This document shows positions 1 to 8,961 of a stretch of DNA of 64,000 bases, in pieces. A program made the position numbers and the translations under genes. The notes below the pieces were generated by a model. The model ran no database searches, was not told where the DNA came from, and saw only the letters and a list, made by a program, of their open reading frames with translations. The DNA comes from Streptomyces hayashii (GTDB lineage Bacteria > Actinomycetota > Actinomycetes > Streptomycetales > Streptomycetaceae). Numbering within the stretch: the first letter of the stretch is position 1; every line of letters starts with the position of its first letter. The stretch lies in contig NZ_JAHHIU010000089.1 in assembly GCF_024539815.1 (NCBI RefSeq), forward strand, positions 28,141 to 92,140, given 5' to 3'.

Positions 1-1
1 C

Positions 2-856
2 CTCGTCGCCTACGTCGAGAAACCCCCGCAGCGCGGAGAGACCGTGACGGGACGGGAGTTCCGCACGATCCCCGGCGGCAAGGGCGCCAACCAGGCGATC
101 GCCGCCGCCCACGCGGGCGGCACGGTCTCGATGATCGGCGCGGTCGGCAACGACGCCTTCGGCGCCCGGCTGCGCTCCACGCTGGAACACTCGGGCGTCA
201 ACACCGACCACCTGCGCACCGTCGAGGCGCCCTCGGGAACCGCGCACATCGTCGTGGACGACGAGGGCGGCAACGCCATCGTCGTCGTCCCCGGCGCCAA
301 CGGCACCGTCGACCACCTCGTCCCCGGCGACGAAGGCCTCATCGCCTCCGCCGACGCCCTCCTGCTGCAACTCGAAGTGCCGTCGGCCGCGGTCGTCGCG
401 GGCGCCCGGGCGGCCCGCGCCCACGGCGTGCGGACGATCCTCACCCCCGCCCCCGCACAGCCGCTGCCACCCGAACTCCTCGCCGCCACCGATCTGTTGA
501 TCCCCAACGAGCACGAGGCGGCCGCGCTCACCGGGCGCACCGACCCCTACGAGGCGGCCCGCGCCCTGCTGGACAGCGTGCCCGAGGTGATCATCACGCT
601 GGGCGCGGCCGGCAGCCTCTACACGGCCCGCGGCGCCGAGCCCCTGACCGTCCCCGCCCCACGCGTCACCGCCGTCGACTCGACCGGCGCGGGCGACACC
701 TTCGTCGGCGCCCTCGCCGTGGCCCTCGGCGAGGACCGCCCCCTGCGGGAGGCGCTCGCCTGGGCGGCCGCCGCGGCGGCGCTGGCCGTCCAGCGCCCCG
801 GCGCGTCCGCCTCGATGCCGTACCGCTCCGAGATCGAGACGCAGTACGCCTCATGA
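2..856 (+). CDS. PfkB/ribokinase-family sugar kinase (5' end cut off)
   Basis: ATP-dependent kinase of the PfkB family, most like ribokinase, phosphorylating a sugar or nucleoside in the cytoplasm. The reading frame is open from base 2, so the start lies outside the window; 284 residues are present and only about 10-20 are missing. Visible motifs are the N-terminal substrate-binding GGKGANQA just after the cut and the C-terminal DSTGAGDTF (about residues 226-234), whose last Asp is the family's catalytic base. The stop overlaps the next start (ATGA at 853-856), so it is coupled to the CoA-transferase gene downstream. The exact substrate cannot be read from the sequence. Confidence 0.88.
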   Translation, partial: LVAYVEKPPQRGETVTGREFRTIPGGKGANQAIAAAHAGGTVSMIGAVGNDAFGARLRSTLEHSGVNTDHLRTVEAPSGTAHIVVDDEGGNAIVVVPGANGTVDHLVPGDEGLIASADALLLQLEVPSAAVVAGARAARAHGVRTILTPAPAQPLPPELLAATDLLIPNEHEAAALTGRTDPYEAARALLDSVPEVIITLGAAGSLYTARGAEPLTVPAPRVTAVDSTGAGDTFVGALAVALGEDRPLREALAWAAAAAALAVQRPGASASMPYRSEIETQYAS

Positions 857-2049
857 CCGGAACGACTCCTCCCCTGCACGGTGTGCGCGTCCTCGACCTG
901 GCCACCCTCTTCGCCGGTCCCCTCGCCGCGACCATGCTCGGCGACTTCGGCGCGGAGGTCGTCAAGGTCGAGCACCCCGCCCAGCCCGACCCCTCCCGAG
1001 GCCACGGCCCCGCCAAGGACGGCGTGGGCCTGTGGTGGAAACTCCTCGGCCGCAACAAGCGCGCCATCACCCTGAACCTCTCCAAGCCGGGCGGCCGCGC
1101 CACCCTGCTGCGGCTGGCCGCCACCGCCGACGTGATCATCGAGAACTTCCGTCCCGGCACCCTGGAGAAGTGGGACCTGGGCTGGGAGGAGCTGTCCGCG
1201 GCCAACCCGCGGCTGGTCCTCGCCCGGGTCACCGCCTTCGGCCAGTTCGGGCCCTATGCGCACCGCCCCGGCTTCGGCACCCTCGCCGAGGCGATGAGCG
1301 GCTTCGCGGCCATCACGGGAGAGCCCGACGCCTCGCCGACCCTTCCGCCGTTCGGCCTGGCCGACTCGATCGCCGGCCTGGCCACCGCCTACGCCGTCAT
1401 GACGGCCCTCGCCGCCCGCGACCGCACCGGCGAGGGCCAGGTCGTCGACATGGCGATCATCGAGCCCATCCTCACCGTGCTCGGCCCCCAGCCCCTCTGG
1501 TACGACCAGCTCGGGTACGTCCAGGCCCGCACCGGCAACCGGTCCGCGAACAACGCCCCCCGCAACACCTACCGCACGGCCGACGGAGGCTGGGTCGCCG
1601 TGTCGACCTCCGCGCAGTCCGTCGCGGAACGGGTGATGCGCCTGGTCGGCCGGCCCGATCTGATCGACGAGCCCTGGTTCGCGACGGGCGCCGACCGGGC
1701 CGCCCACGCCGATGTCCTCGACGAGGCGGTCGGCGTCTGGATCGCCGCCCGCACCCGCACCGACGTCCTCGCCGCCTTCGAGAAGGCGGAGGCGGCCGTC
1801 GCCCCAGTCCAGGACGTCCGGGACGTGATGACCGACCCCCAGTACCAGGCCCTCGACACGATCACCGCCGTCGACGACCCGGAGCTGGGCCGCATCCGCA
1901 TGCAGAACGTCCTCTTCCGCCTCTCGGCGACCCCCGGCGCGATCCGCTGGGCCGGCCGCCCGCACGGCGCCGACACCGAGGCGGTCCTGACCGAGCTGGG
2001 CCTCACACCGGCCGAGCTGACCGCCCTGCGCACGGAGGGCGCCCTGTGA
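853..2049 (+). CDS. CaiB/BaiF (family III) CoA-transferase
   Basis: Moves CoA between carboxylic acids; 398 residues, normal for the family. The N-terminal half has the typical HGVRVLDLATLFAGP start, then GDFGAEVVKVE and a NFRPGTLEKW motif. In the conserved stretch GEGQVVDMAIIEP (about 194-206), Glu204 sits where my recall of formyl-CoA transferase puts its nucleophilic Asp; I believe Glu there is common in this subfamily but cannot check. The ATG overlaps the stop of the kinase and its own stop overlaps the GTG of the CitE-like gene, so the three are one operon. Substrate unknown; pairing with a CitE-like lyase suggests a dicarboxylic or branched acid such as mesaconate, itaconate or citramalate. 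Confidence 0.88.
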   Translation: MTGTTPPLHGVRVLDLATLFAGPLAATMLGDFGAEVVKVEHPAQPDPSRGHGPAKDGVGLWWKLLGRNKRAITLNLSKPGGRATLLRLAATADVIIENFRPGTLEKWDLGWEELSAANPRLVLARVTAFGQFGPYAHRPGFGTLAEAMSGFAAITGEPDASPTLPPFGLADSIAGLATAYAVMTALAARDRTGEGQVVDMAIIEPILTVLGPQPLWYDQLGYVQARTGNRSANNAPRNTYRTADGGWVAVSTSAQSVAERVMRLVGRPDLIDEPWFATGADRAAHADVLDEAVGVWIAARTRTDVLAAFEKAEAAVAPVQDVRDVMTDPQYQALDTITAVDDPELGRIRMQNVLFRLSATPGAIRWAGRPHGADTEAVLTELGLTPAELTALRTEGAL

Positions 2050-2879
2050 CAGCGCCCCCTCTGACCTGGCTCTACGTCCCGGGCGACCGCCCGCAGACCG
2101 TCACCAAGGCTCTCGCCTGCGGCGCCGACGTCGTCATCGTCGACCTGGAGGACGCGGTCGCCCCGGACCGCAAGGAGTACGCCCGCACCGCCACCGCCGA
2201 GCGTCTGAGCGAGCCCCAGCCGGTCCCCGTGCACGTGCGGGTCAACGCCCTGGACACCCCGTTCGCCGCGGCGGACCTGCGCACGCTGGCAGCCCTGCCC
2301 GGCGTCTGCGGCCTGCGCCTGCCCAAGGTGACGTCCCCGCACCAGATCACCCGAGTCGCCCGGACCACACAGCGGACCGAAGGCGGGGCCACCCCTCTTC
2401 ACGCCCTCCTGGAGACGGCCCTGGGCGTCGAACACGCCTACGCCATCGCCTCCGCCCACCCCGCCCTGCGCGGTATCGCCCTCGGCGAGGCCGACCTCCG
2501 CGCCGACCTCGGCGTCCGTGCGGACGCCGGCCTCGACTGGTCCCGCTCCCGCGTGGTCGTCGCCGCGCGGGCCGCCGGCCTGGCGCCGCCGCCCCAGTCG
2601 GTCCACCCCGACATCCGGGACCTGGACGGCCTCGCCGTCAGCTGCGCCCACGGCCGCACCCTCGGCTTCCTGGGCCGCGCCGCCATCCACCCCGGCCAGC
2701 TCCCGATCATCGAACGGGCCTACCTGCCCACCCAGCAGGAACTGGAGGACGCCGAGACGATCGTGAAGGCGGCGGCCACCGAGCAGGGCGCCCAGGCGCT
2801 CCCGGACGGCCGGTTCATCGACGCGGCCGTGGTGGCGGCGGCCCAGCGCACCCTGTCGCTGGCGGCCCGCGGCGGCTGA
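2046..2879 (+). CDS. HpcH/HpaI-family CitE-like acyl-CoA lyase
   Basis: 277-residue TIM-barrel protein of the citrate lyase beta/malyl-CoA lyase family. These enzymes cleave or hydrolyse beta-hydroxyacyl-CoA such as malyl-CoA or citramalyl-CoA with Mg2+. Seen: N-terminal WLYVPGDRP, the metal-site motif VDLEDAVAPD (about 34-43), and GEADLRADLG near residue 145, followed by the PPPQSVHPDIRD segment. It is not the citrate lyase complex subunit, because no CitD or CitF gene is nearby. The GTG start overlaps the preceding TGA (GTGA), and a strong hairpin follows the stop. With the upstream family III CoA-transferase it could form an activate-then-cleave route; this is inference. Confidence 0.85.
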   Translation: MTAPPLTWLYVPGDRPQTVTKALACGADVVIVDLEDAVAPDRKEYARTATAERLSEPQPVPVHVRVNALDTPFAAADLRTLAALPGVCGLRLPKVTSPHQITRVARTTQRTEGGATPLHALLETALGVEHAYAIASAHPALRGIALGEADLRADLGVRADAGLDWSRSRVVVAARAAGLAPPPQSVHPDIRDLDGLAVSCAHGRTLGFLGRAAIHPGQLPIIERAYLPTQQELEDAETIVKAAATEQGAQALPDGRFIDAAVVAAAQRTLSLAARGG

Positions 2880-2896
2880 ACCCGCCCGCACACGAG

Positions 2897-2928
2897 CGAG
2901 GGCGCCCGGCAGAAGCCGGGCGCCCTCG
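2897..2928. terminator. Bidirectional hairpin terminator
   Basis: Perfect 14-bp inverted repeat (2897-2910 with 2915-2928, loop AGAA) between the converging CitE-like gene (+) and lgt (-). It lacks a long T-run, as is usual in Streptomyces. Confidence 0.8.
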
Positions 2929-2946
2929 TCGTCGTGCCGTCGGCCG

Positions 2947-4074
2947 TCAGGCCTTCTTGCCGGCCGACTCCGCTTCGTCCTTCTTCACGCCGCCCCCGGT
3001 GGACCCGGCCTCGGCGTCCTGCGCGACCTCGCCCTTCGTGTCGGCCGCGGCCCCGCTCCCGGCCTTCACGCCCGAGGGCTCCGCGGCAGCGGCGGACCCG
3101 GCCTCGGGGCCGGACTTCGCCGCGCCCTTCCCGGCGTCCCCGTCCGCGCTGTTCTCGGCGCTCTTGTCAGCGCTCTTGTCAGCGCTCTTCGCCTCGGCGT
3201 CGTCCTTCGGCTCGTCCTGGCCGTCGGTCCCGGCCCCGGCCGTGTCACCGGAGGCGTCCGCGCCCGGCTCGACGACCTCCTCGCGCCCGGGCCGCTTCTT
3301 CGCCGAGACGACGATGTACGTCACCGCGAGCAGGAAGACGACCAGCGCCGTCCAGTCGTTGAGCCGCAGGCCCAGGATGTGGTGGGCGTCGTCGACGCGC
3401 ATGTACTCGATCCACGCGCGGCCCACGCAGTACGCGGCGACGTACAGGGCGAACGCCCGGCCGTGGCCCAGCTTGAAGCGACGGTCGGCCCAGATCACGA
3501 GAAGGGCGACGCCGACGCACCACAGCGACTCGTACAGGAAGGTCGGGTGGTAGTAGCCGGGCACCCGGCCGTCCGCGGAGGACGTGATGTGCAGGGCCCA
3601 GGGAAGGTCGGTCTCCTTGCCGTACAGCTCCTGGTTGAACCAGTTGCCCCAGCGGCCGATCGCCTGCGCGAGGGCGATCCCGGGCGCGATGGCGTCGGCG
3701 TACGCGGGCAGCGGGATGCCCCGGCGACGGCAGCCGATCCAGGCCCCCACCGCGCCGAGCGCGATCGCGCCCCAGATGCCGAGGCCGCCCTCCCAGACCT
3801 TGAAGGCGTCCACCCAGTCACGGCCCGCGCTGAAGTACAGCTCGTAGTCCGTGATCACGTGGTAGAGCCGGCCGCCGACCAGCCCGAAGGGCACCGCCCA
3901 GACGGCGATGTCGGCCACCGTCCCGACCCGCCCGCCCCGGGCGACCCAGCGCCGGTTGCCGAGCCAGACCGCGACGAAGACGCCGATGATGATGCAGAAC
4001 GCGTAGCCGCGCAGCGGTACGGGGCCGAGGTACAGCACCCCGTGCGACGGGCTGGGAATGTAGGCAAGTTCCAT
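2947..4074 (-). CDS. lgt: Prolipoprotein diacylglyceryl transferase with long C-terminal tail
   Basis: Transfers diacylglycerol from phosphatidylglycerol to the lipobox cysteine of prolipoproteins, the first step of lipoprotein maturation, in the cytoplasmic membrane. The Lgt signature GRWGNWFNQEL is at residues 140-150, with Arg141 matching the essential Arg143 of E. coli Lgt, and several membrane helices are evident. Residues after about 265 (some 110) are a low-complexity Ala/Lys/Glu/Ser/Gly tail, predicted cytosolic and disordered, containing a KSAD repeat. Typical Lgt is about 280-300 residues, so the tail is an extension. It lies downstream of the DsbA-like gene. The later lipoprotein enzyme, lspA, is also in this window at 43.7-44.3 kb. 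Confidence 0.95.
   Translation of the reverse strand: MELAYIPSPSHGVLYLGPVPLRGYAFCIIIGVFVAVWLGNRRWVARGGRVGTVADIAVWAVPFGLVGGRLYHVITDYELYFSAGRDWVDAFKVWEGGLGIWGAIALGAVGAWIGCRRRGIPLPAYADAIAPGIALAQAIGRWGNWFNQELYGKETDLPWALHITSSADGRVPGYYHPTFLYESLWCVGVALLVIWADRRFKLGHGRAFALYVAAYCVGRAWIEYMRVDDAHHILGLRLNDWTALVVFLLAVTYIVVSAKKRPGREEVVEPGADASGDTAGAGTDGQDEPKDDAEAKSADKSADKSAENSADGDAGKGAAKSGPEAGSAAAAEPSGVKAGSGAAADTKGEVAQDAEAGSTGGGVKKDEAESAGKKA
3158..3190. repeat. 12-bp tandem repeat in the lgt tail
   Basis: Unit GCGCTCTTGTCA, two full copies and a partial third. On the minus strand it encodes the repeated KSAD residues of the Lgt C-terminal extension. Confidence 0.75.
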
Positions 4075-4169
4075 GGCAGGGTCGACGCTACCGTGCCGGG
4101 CCCGGCCGACGGCGGGCAGCCCGGCTACGGCTCCATAACGGGCGGGTGTGAAGAGGCCTTACCCCCTCG

Positions 4170-4946
4170 TCACCCCTGGTCTGCCTCCTCCACCATCCGC
4201 TTCAGCTTCGCCGGTGTCATCGACTGGTCCTGGTAGATGTTCTTGCCGTTGAGCAACACCGTCGGGGTGCCGCCGAAGTGGCCGTTCTGGAAGGCCTGGT
4301 TGGACTTCACGACCCAGCTGTCGTGCGTGCCGTCCTGGACACAGGTGCGGAACGCGGGCGTGTCCAGCCCGTCGACCTTGCCCGCGAGCTCGATCAGCCG
4401 GCTGTTGTCGGCGTAGGCGTCCTTCGTCTCCTCCGGCTGGTTCTCATACAGCACGTCGTGGTACGCGGAGAACTTCCCGGCGTCCTGGGCGCAGGCCGCC
4501 GCGTTGGCCGCCCGGCGGGAGCCGCTGCCGCCCATGTTCCCGTCGATGAGGGTGGCCAGGTGGTACTCGACCTTGAGCTTTCCGGCGTTCGTCAGCCCGT
4601 GGACCGTGGGGCGGTACGCCGTCTCGAAGCCCTTGCAGGCCGGGCAGCGGAAGTCCTCCCACACCGTGAGCGTGGACTTGGCGCCCTCCTTGCCGACGGG
4701 GATCGCCAGCGCGTCCTGGCCCAGCGCCCCGGAGGGCGCCACGACCGGCCCCGCCTTCTTCGCGCTGTCGTCCTTGCCGGAGTTCGCGGCGACGACGCCG
4801 ATCACCGCGGCCAGACCGAGCACACAGACCACGCTCGCGCCGACGATCAGTGTGCGCCGCCGCCGCTCGGCGGCCTTCTGCTTCTCGCGCTCCGCCGCCA
4901 GCCGTTCGCGGGCGTTGCGCTTTCCGTCACGATTCTTCTCGCTCAC
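4170..4946 (-). CDS. Membrane-anchored DsbA-like thiol oxidoreductase
   Basis: 258-residue extracytoplasmic thioredoxin-fold protein, expected to handle disulfide exchange in secreted proteins. A very basic cytosolic N-terminus rich in Lys/Arg/Glu is followed by one membrane segment (about 33-55) and a DsbA domain with the active-site pair Cys101-Pro-Ala-Cys104 in FRCPAC and the cis-Pro segment GTPTVLL. I chose the GTG at 4944-4946 (VSEKNRDGKR) because the longer frame starting at 5027 would run back through the hairpin that ends trpA. It is followed by lgt. A second protein of the same design is at 35953-36765. Confidence 0.85.
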   Translation of the reverse strand: MSEKNRDGKRNARERLAAEREKQKAAERRRRTLIVGASVVCVLGLAAVIGVVAANSGKDDSAKKAGPVVAPSGALGQDALAIPVGKEGAKSTLTVWEDFRCPACKGFETAYRPTVHGLTNAGKLKVEYHLATLIDGNMGGSGSRRAANAAACAQDAGKFSAYHDVLYENQPEETKDAYADNSRLIELAGKVDGLDTPAFRTCVQDGTHDSWVVKSNQAFQNGHFGGTPTVLLNGKNIYQDQSMTPAKLKRMVEEADQG

Positions 4947-4961
4947 ACCCCCAGAACGAAC

Positions 4962-4986
4962 CGGGGAGGCGCATTGCGCCTCCCCG
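4962..4986 (-). terminator. Terminator after trpA
   Basis: 11-bp inverted repeat (4962-4972 with 4976-4986, loop ATT) between the trpA stop and the DsbA-like start; it probably ends the trpCMBA transcript. Confidence 0.7.
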
Positions 4987-5023
4987 ACCCCAGGTCCACC
5001 CGTTCGGGTGACCGAACCTCTGG

Positions 5024-5842
5024 TCACGCCTGACGGCGCACGCCCTTCGCCAGCTCGCCCGCGAGCGCGCGGACCGCCTCGACCCCGGCCGCGTCGTCCG
5101 GCGCGTCCAGCATCCGCTTGACGAAGGCCGAGCCGACGATCACGCCGTCGGCGAAGCCGGCCACCTCGGCGGCCTGCCGGGCGTCGGAGACGCCGAGGCC
5201 GACGCAGACCGGCAGACCGGCGCCGGTGGCCCGGGTCCGCTCCACCAGGTCGTGGGCCTGCGCGCCCACCGACTCACGGGTGCCGGTCACGCCCATCAGC
5301 GAGGCCGCGTAGACGAAGCCGCTGCCTGCCCCGGTGATCTGCGCGAGGCGCGCGTCCTGGCTGCTGGGCGCCACGACGAAGACCGTCGCGAGACCGTGCT
5401 TGTCGGCGTGCTCCCTCCACAGCGCGGACTCCTGCACCGGCAGGTCGGGCAGGATGCAGCCCGCGCCGCCCGCCTCGGCCAGCTCGGCGGTGAAGCGCTC
5501 GACGCCGTAGCGGTCGATGGGGTTCCAGTACGTCATGACCAGGATCGGCTTGCCGGTGGCCTCGAACGCCTCCCGGACCGTGCGCATGACGTCGGCGATG
5601 CGCACCCCGCCGCGCAGGGCGATGTCGTCGGCGGTCTGGATGACCGGGCCGTCGAGGACGGGGTCGCTGTGCGGCAGACCGACCTCGACGACGTCCGCGC
5701 CGCCGTCCAGGACGGCCTTGATCGCCTCGATGCCGCCGTCCACCGTCGGGAAGCCGGCCGGGAGGTAGGCGATGAGCGCGGCCCGGCCCTCGGCCTTGGC
5801 GCCGGCGAGGGCGTCCGACAGCAGGTGGATGTTCCCGCTCAC
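5024..5842 (-). CDS. trpA: Tryptophan synthase alpha subunit
   Basis: Cleaves indole-3-glycerol phosphate to indole and glyceraldehyde 3-phosphate; the indole is channelled to TrpB. 272 residues, a normal TIM barrel. The catalytic Glu53 and Asp64 are visible in [15 protein letters not shown]. The start is the GTG at 5840-5842 ([10 protein letters not shown]), chosen because it overlaps the trpB stop (GTGA), the usual coupling for the alpha2beta2 complex. A longer upstream frame exists but only runs antisense-like through trpB. A hairpin follows the stop. Confidence 0.96.
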   Translation of the reverse strand: MSGNIHLLSDALAGAKAEGRAALIAYLPAGFPTVDGGIEAIKAVLDGGADVVEVGLPHSDPVLDGPVIQTADDIALRGGVRIADVMRTVREAFEATGKPILVMTYWNPIDRYGVERFTAELAEAGGAGCILPDLPVQESALWREHADKHGLATVFVVAPSSQDARLAQITGAGSGFVYAASLMGVTGTRESVGAQAHDLVERTRATGAGLPVCVGLGVSDARQAAEVAGFADGVIVGSAFVKRMLDAPDDAAGVEAVRALAGELAKGVRRQA

Positions 5843-7122
5843 TTGGCGTCCCCCTCGATCTCGGCGGTGTCGGCCGCGTCGGCGGCGACCTCGGCGTCGG
5901 TGTCGTACAGGCCGAAGTAACGGGCGGCCGTGTCCATGTCCTTGTCGCCGCGGCCGGACAGGTTGACGACGATCAGCCCGTCCTTGCCCAGCTCCCTGCC
6001 GACCTCCAGGGCGCCGGCCAGCGCGTGCGCGCTCTCGATGGCCGGGATGATCCCCTCGGTGCGCGACAGCAGACGCAGCGCCTGCATGGCCGCGTCGTCG
6101 GTGACCGCGCGGTACTCGCCGCGGCCGGTGTCCTTGAGGTAGGAGTGCTCGGGGCCGATGCCCGGGTAGTCCAGACCCGCCGAGATGGAGTAGGGCTCGG
6201 TGATCTGGCCCTCGTCGTCCTGCAGGACGTAGGAGCGCGAGCCGTGCAGGATGCCCGGCTCGCCCGCGGTGAGGGTCGCCGCGTGCTCGCCGGTCTCGAT
6301 GCCGTGACCGGCCGGCTCGCAGCCGATGAGCCGGACTCCGGCGTCCGGGATGAAGGCGTGGAAGAGGCCGATGGCGTTGGAGCCGCCGCCGACGCAGGCG
6401 ACGGCCGCGTCGGGCAGCCGGCCGGCGCGCTCCAGGATCTGGCGGCGGGCCTCGACGCCGATGACGCGGTGGAAGTCGCGGACCATCGCCGGGAAGGGGT
6501 GCGGTCCGGCGACCGTGCCGAACAGGTAGTGCGTGCGGTCGACGTTGGCGACCCAGTCGCGGAACGCCTCGTTGATGGCGTCCTTCAGCGTGCGGCTGCC
6601 GGACTTCACGGCCACGACCTCGGCGCCCAGCATGCGCATGCGGGCCACGTTGAGGGCCTGGCGCTCGGTGTCGATCTCGCCCATGTAGATGGTGCACTCA
6701 AGTCCGAAGAGCGCGCAGGCGGTGGCCGTGGCGACGCCGTGCTGCCCCGCGCCGGTCTCGGCGATCACGCGGGTCTTGCCCATGCGCCGGGTGAGCAGCG
6801 CCTGGCCGAGCACGTTGTTGATCTTGTGGGAGCCGGTGTGGTTGAGGTCCTCGCGCTTGAGGAACACCCGGGCGCCGCCGGCGTGCTCGGCGAACCTCGG
6901 CACCTCGGTGAGGGAGCTGGGGCGGCCGGTGTAGTGGACGAGCAGGTCGTCGAGCTCGCGGGCGAACTCGGGGTCGTGCTTGGCCTTGTCGTACTCGACG
7001 GCGACCTCGTCCACGGCGGCGACGAGGGCCTCCGGGATGAACTTGCCGCCGAACGCGCCGAAGTAGCCCTCGGCGCTGGGCACCTGACCGTCGGGGTCGG
7101 GAATGAAGAACTCGCTGGGCAT
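5839..7122 (-). CDS. trpB: Tryptophan synthase beta subunit
   Basis: PLP enzyme that condenses indole with serine to give tryptophan. 427 residues. The PLP lysine is Lys100 in the GSHKINN motif. The glycine-rich [13 protein letters not shown] segment and the phosphate-binding GGGSNAIG loop are intact. About 20 residues at the C-terminus are acidic and Ala-rich and go slightly beyond the usual end. It is followed by trpA with a 4-base overlap and preceded by trpM, about 70 bases away. Confidence 0.97.
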   Translation of the reverse strand: MPSEFFIPDPDGQVPSAEGYFGAFGGKFIPEALVAAVDEVAVEYDKAKHDPEFARELDDLLVHYTGRPSSLTEVPRFAEHAGGARVFLKREDLNHTGSHKINNVLGQALLTRRMGKTRVIAETGAGQHGVATATACALFGLECTIYMGEIDTERQALNVARMRMLGAEVVAVKSGSRTLKDAINEAFRDWVANVDRTHYLFGTVAGPHPFPAMVRDFHRVIGVEARRQILERAGRLPDAAVACVGGGSNAIGLFHAFIPDAGVRLIGCEPAGHGIETGEHAATLTAGEPGILHGSRSYVLQDDEGQITEPYSISAGLDYPGIGPEHSYLKDTGRGEYRAVTDDAAMQALRLLSRTEGIIPAIESAHALAGALEVGRELGKDGLIVVNLSGRGDKDMDTAARYFGLYDTDAEVAADAADTAEIEGDAK

Positions 7123-7190
7123 GCGGAAACCTCACGGTGAGTTTGTGCAGAACACTGGTCGCCGTGGGGGCGGAGGGTCGTCGTGCGGCC

Positions 7191-7418
7191 TCAGGCCGTG
7201 TGCGGCCGGCCGCGCTCACGCGGCGGAGCCGCATGTCGGGACACTGCCCCGCGCCCCCGGTCAGGCCATCGCATGCCGTTGACCTGTCCGGGTTCGTCAC
7301 CGATGACGTAGCGCACCCGACGACCGTGCACCCTGCGCGCCGGCGCGCGGCAGCCACGAGGACGGCAGCCGCGCGCGAGGCGGGCGTAGCGGTCCACGGT
7401 GGTCACGGTGACAGTCAT
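7191..7418 (-). CDS. trpM: Tryptophan biosynthesis modulator TrpM
   Basis: 75-residue, very Arg-rich basic protein encoded between trpC and trpB. The segment RLARGCRPRGCRAPARRV followed by GDEPGQVNGMRW is what I recall of TrpM, a small Streptomyces protein placed between trpC and trpB in S. coelicolor and reported to modulate tryptophan synthesis and development. No enzymatic motif is visible; two Cys and many Arg suggest binding to a nucleic acid, a protein or a metabolite. The ATG is 22 bases downstream of the trpC stop, so it is in the trp operon. Identification rests on position and recalled sequence. Confidence 0.75.
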   Translation of the reverse strand: MTVTVTTVDRYARLARGCRPRGCRAPARRVHGRRVRYVIGDEPGQVNGMRWPDRGRGAVSRHAAPPRERGRPHTA

Positions 7419-7440
7419 CGGCGTCTACCCTACCGGCCGC

Positions 7441-8250
7441 TCAGCCGCGGCCGTGGCGCAGTGCGGGGTGTTCGCCCGCCGCCACCAGGTCGGCGACCGC
7501 GGTCTTGGGGTCGCGGCCGGTCACCAGGGACTCGCCGACCAGGACCGCGTCGGCGCCGGCGTTGGCGTACGCGATGAGGTCGTGCGGGCCCCGCACCCCG
7601 GACTCGGCGATCTTGACGATGTGCGCCGGGATCTCGGGGGCCACCCGCTCGAAGGTGCCCCGGTCGACCTCCAGGGTCTTGAGGTTGCGCGCGTTGACGC
7701 CGATCACCTTGGCGCCCGCGTCGACCGCGCGGTCCACCTCGTCCTCGTCGTGGACCTCGACGATCGGGGTGAGGCCGATGGACACCGCACGCTCGATCAG
7801 CGACTCCAGGGCCGACTGCTCCAGCGCGGCGACGATCAGCAGGGCGAGGTCGGCGCCGTACGCGCGGGCCTCCCACAGCTGGTAGGAGGTGACGATGAAG
7901 TCCTTGCGCAGCACGGGGATGTCGACCCGCGCGCGGACCGCTTCGAGGTCGGCGAGCGAGCCGCCGAAGCGGCGCTGTTCGGTGAGGACGGAGATGACTG
8001 CGGCGCCGCCCGCCTCGTAGTCGGCGGCCAGGCCGGCCGGGTCGGCGATCGCGGCGAGCGCGCCCTTGGACGGGCTGGAGCGCTTGACCTCGCAGATCAC
8101 CTTGACGCCGTCGCCCCGGAGCGCGGCCACGCCGTCCTTGGCGGCCGGGGCCTTCGCCGCGCGCTCCTTGAGCTCGTCGAGGCTGACGCGCGCCTGCCGC
8201 TCCGCGAGGTCGGCACGGACTCCGTCGATGATCTCGTCGAGCACACTCAC
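7441..8250 (-). CDS. trpC: Indole-3-glycerol phosphate synthase
   Basis: Converts carboxyphenylamino-deoxyribulose phosphate to indole-3-glycerol phosphate. 269 residues, a monofunctional TIM barrel, with the [11 protein letters not shown] signature at 53-63 and the LRKDFIV segment. The GTG start at 8248-8250 ([10 protein letters not shown]) is preceded by a GGAAGGGGG Shine-Dalgarno on the minus strand; the longer in-frame extension is rejected because it lacks family similarity. No trpF gene is present in the window; the preceding isomerase step is expected from PriA (15983-16708). Confidence 0.95.
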   Translation of the reverse strand: MSVLDEIIDGVRADLAERQARVSLDELKERAAKAPAAKDGVAALRGDGVKVICEVKRSSPSKGALAAIADPAGLAADYEAGGAAVISVLTEQRRFGGSLADLEAVRARVDIPVLRKDFIVTSYQLWEARAYGADLALLIVAALEQSALESLIERAVSIGLTPIVEVHDEDEVDRAVDAGAKVIGVNARNLKTLEVDRGTFERVAPEIPAHIVKIAESGVRGPHDLIAYANAGADAVLVGESLVTGRDPKTAVADLVAAGEHPALRHGRG

Positions 8251-8421
8251 GCGAGCGGCCCCCTTCCGATGCCTGAGAGACGGTGGACAGTTCCAGCGAC
8301 CGGTGGAGAAAAAGGTGGTCACTGCGATGGTATCCGCAGGGAGGCGCAGGCCTCGCATCCGGTTGACGGCGATCCCTCCCCGCCCTCGCACCAGCTTCGC
8401 ACGGCTGGGGCGGAAGGTGCC

Positions 8422-8450
8422 TCCATACTGCACGTTCGCCCGTCGATCAA
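8422..8450 (-). promoter_or_regulatory. Candidate trpC promoter
   Basis: On the minus strand TTGATC, 17 bases, TATGGA, overlapping the end of the DUF2752 gene. It would give a leader of about 170 bases before trpC. Seen by eye only. I found no Trp-rich leader peptide in that stretch. Confidence 0.3.
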
Positions 8451-8881
8451 GGATGCAGCCAGCCACCGAAGGGCAGGTTCCGGACGACGGTGAAGATCAG
8501 CAGCGAAGCGCCCAGCGTCCACAGCCGCGCCGAGGTGAGGTCGACGCGCACAGGCCGTCCGCGCGCCACGCGGATCACCCATACGGTCCACACCACAGCG
8601 AAGCCCAGATAGGCGACGACGGCCATCGCGTTGTCCTGGAGGGCGGCCTGGAAGTGCCCGTGCGCGAAGGCGTGCGCGCTGCGCAGGCCGCCGCAGCCGG
8701 GACAGTACAGACCGGTCACGCGCAGCAGGGGGCAGACCGGATAGTGGCCGGGCTCGTTGGGATCGACGGCTGCCACGTACGCGAAGGCCGCGACGACGGC
8801 CACGAGGATCCCCGCGGGCACGGCCAGCCTGCCCGCTGCGGTCGGCGTCACGCGCCGGCTGTCGGCGTTCACGCCTCGCAT
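8447..8881 (-). CDS. DUF2752 membrane protein
   Basis: 144-residue membrane protein of the DUF2752 family with about three hydrophobic segments. The family core is plain: [20 protein letters not shown] (about 49-68), with three conserved cysteines in a CPxCG arrangement, then [15 protein letters not shown]. The function of the family is not known; the Cys/His pattern between helices suggests metal or heme binding or a redox role, but this is inference. It lies between the HGxxPAAW gene and trpC and is probably co-transcribed with the trpE side of the cluster. Confidence 0.85.
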   Translation of the reverse strand: MRGVNADSRRVTPTAAGRLAVPAGILVAVVAAFAYVAAVDPNEPGHYPVCPLLRVTGLYCPGCGGLRSAHAFAHGHFQAALQDNAMAVVAYLGFAVVWTVWVIRVARGRPVRVDLTSARLWTLGASLLIFTVVRNLPFGGWLHP

Positions 8882-8961
8882 TGTGCCTTGGCGGTGCGCC
8901 GCGCGCGCGAGGAGGGGCGGCCGGTCGGGCCCCGGCCGCCCCTCACGAAGTCATGCGGGAC

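Noticed and set aside
1569..2891. Long minus-strand frame opposite the CoA-transferase and CitE-like genes
   Set aside because: Composition and lack of motifs show it is a shadow of the plus-strand genes.
8251..8421. Possible Trp attenuator leader before trpC
   Set aside because: Only a single Trp codon and no convincing alternative hairpins; no leader peptide could be defined.
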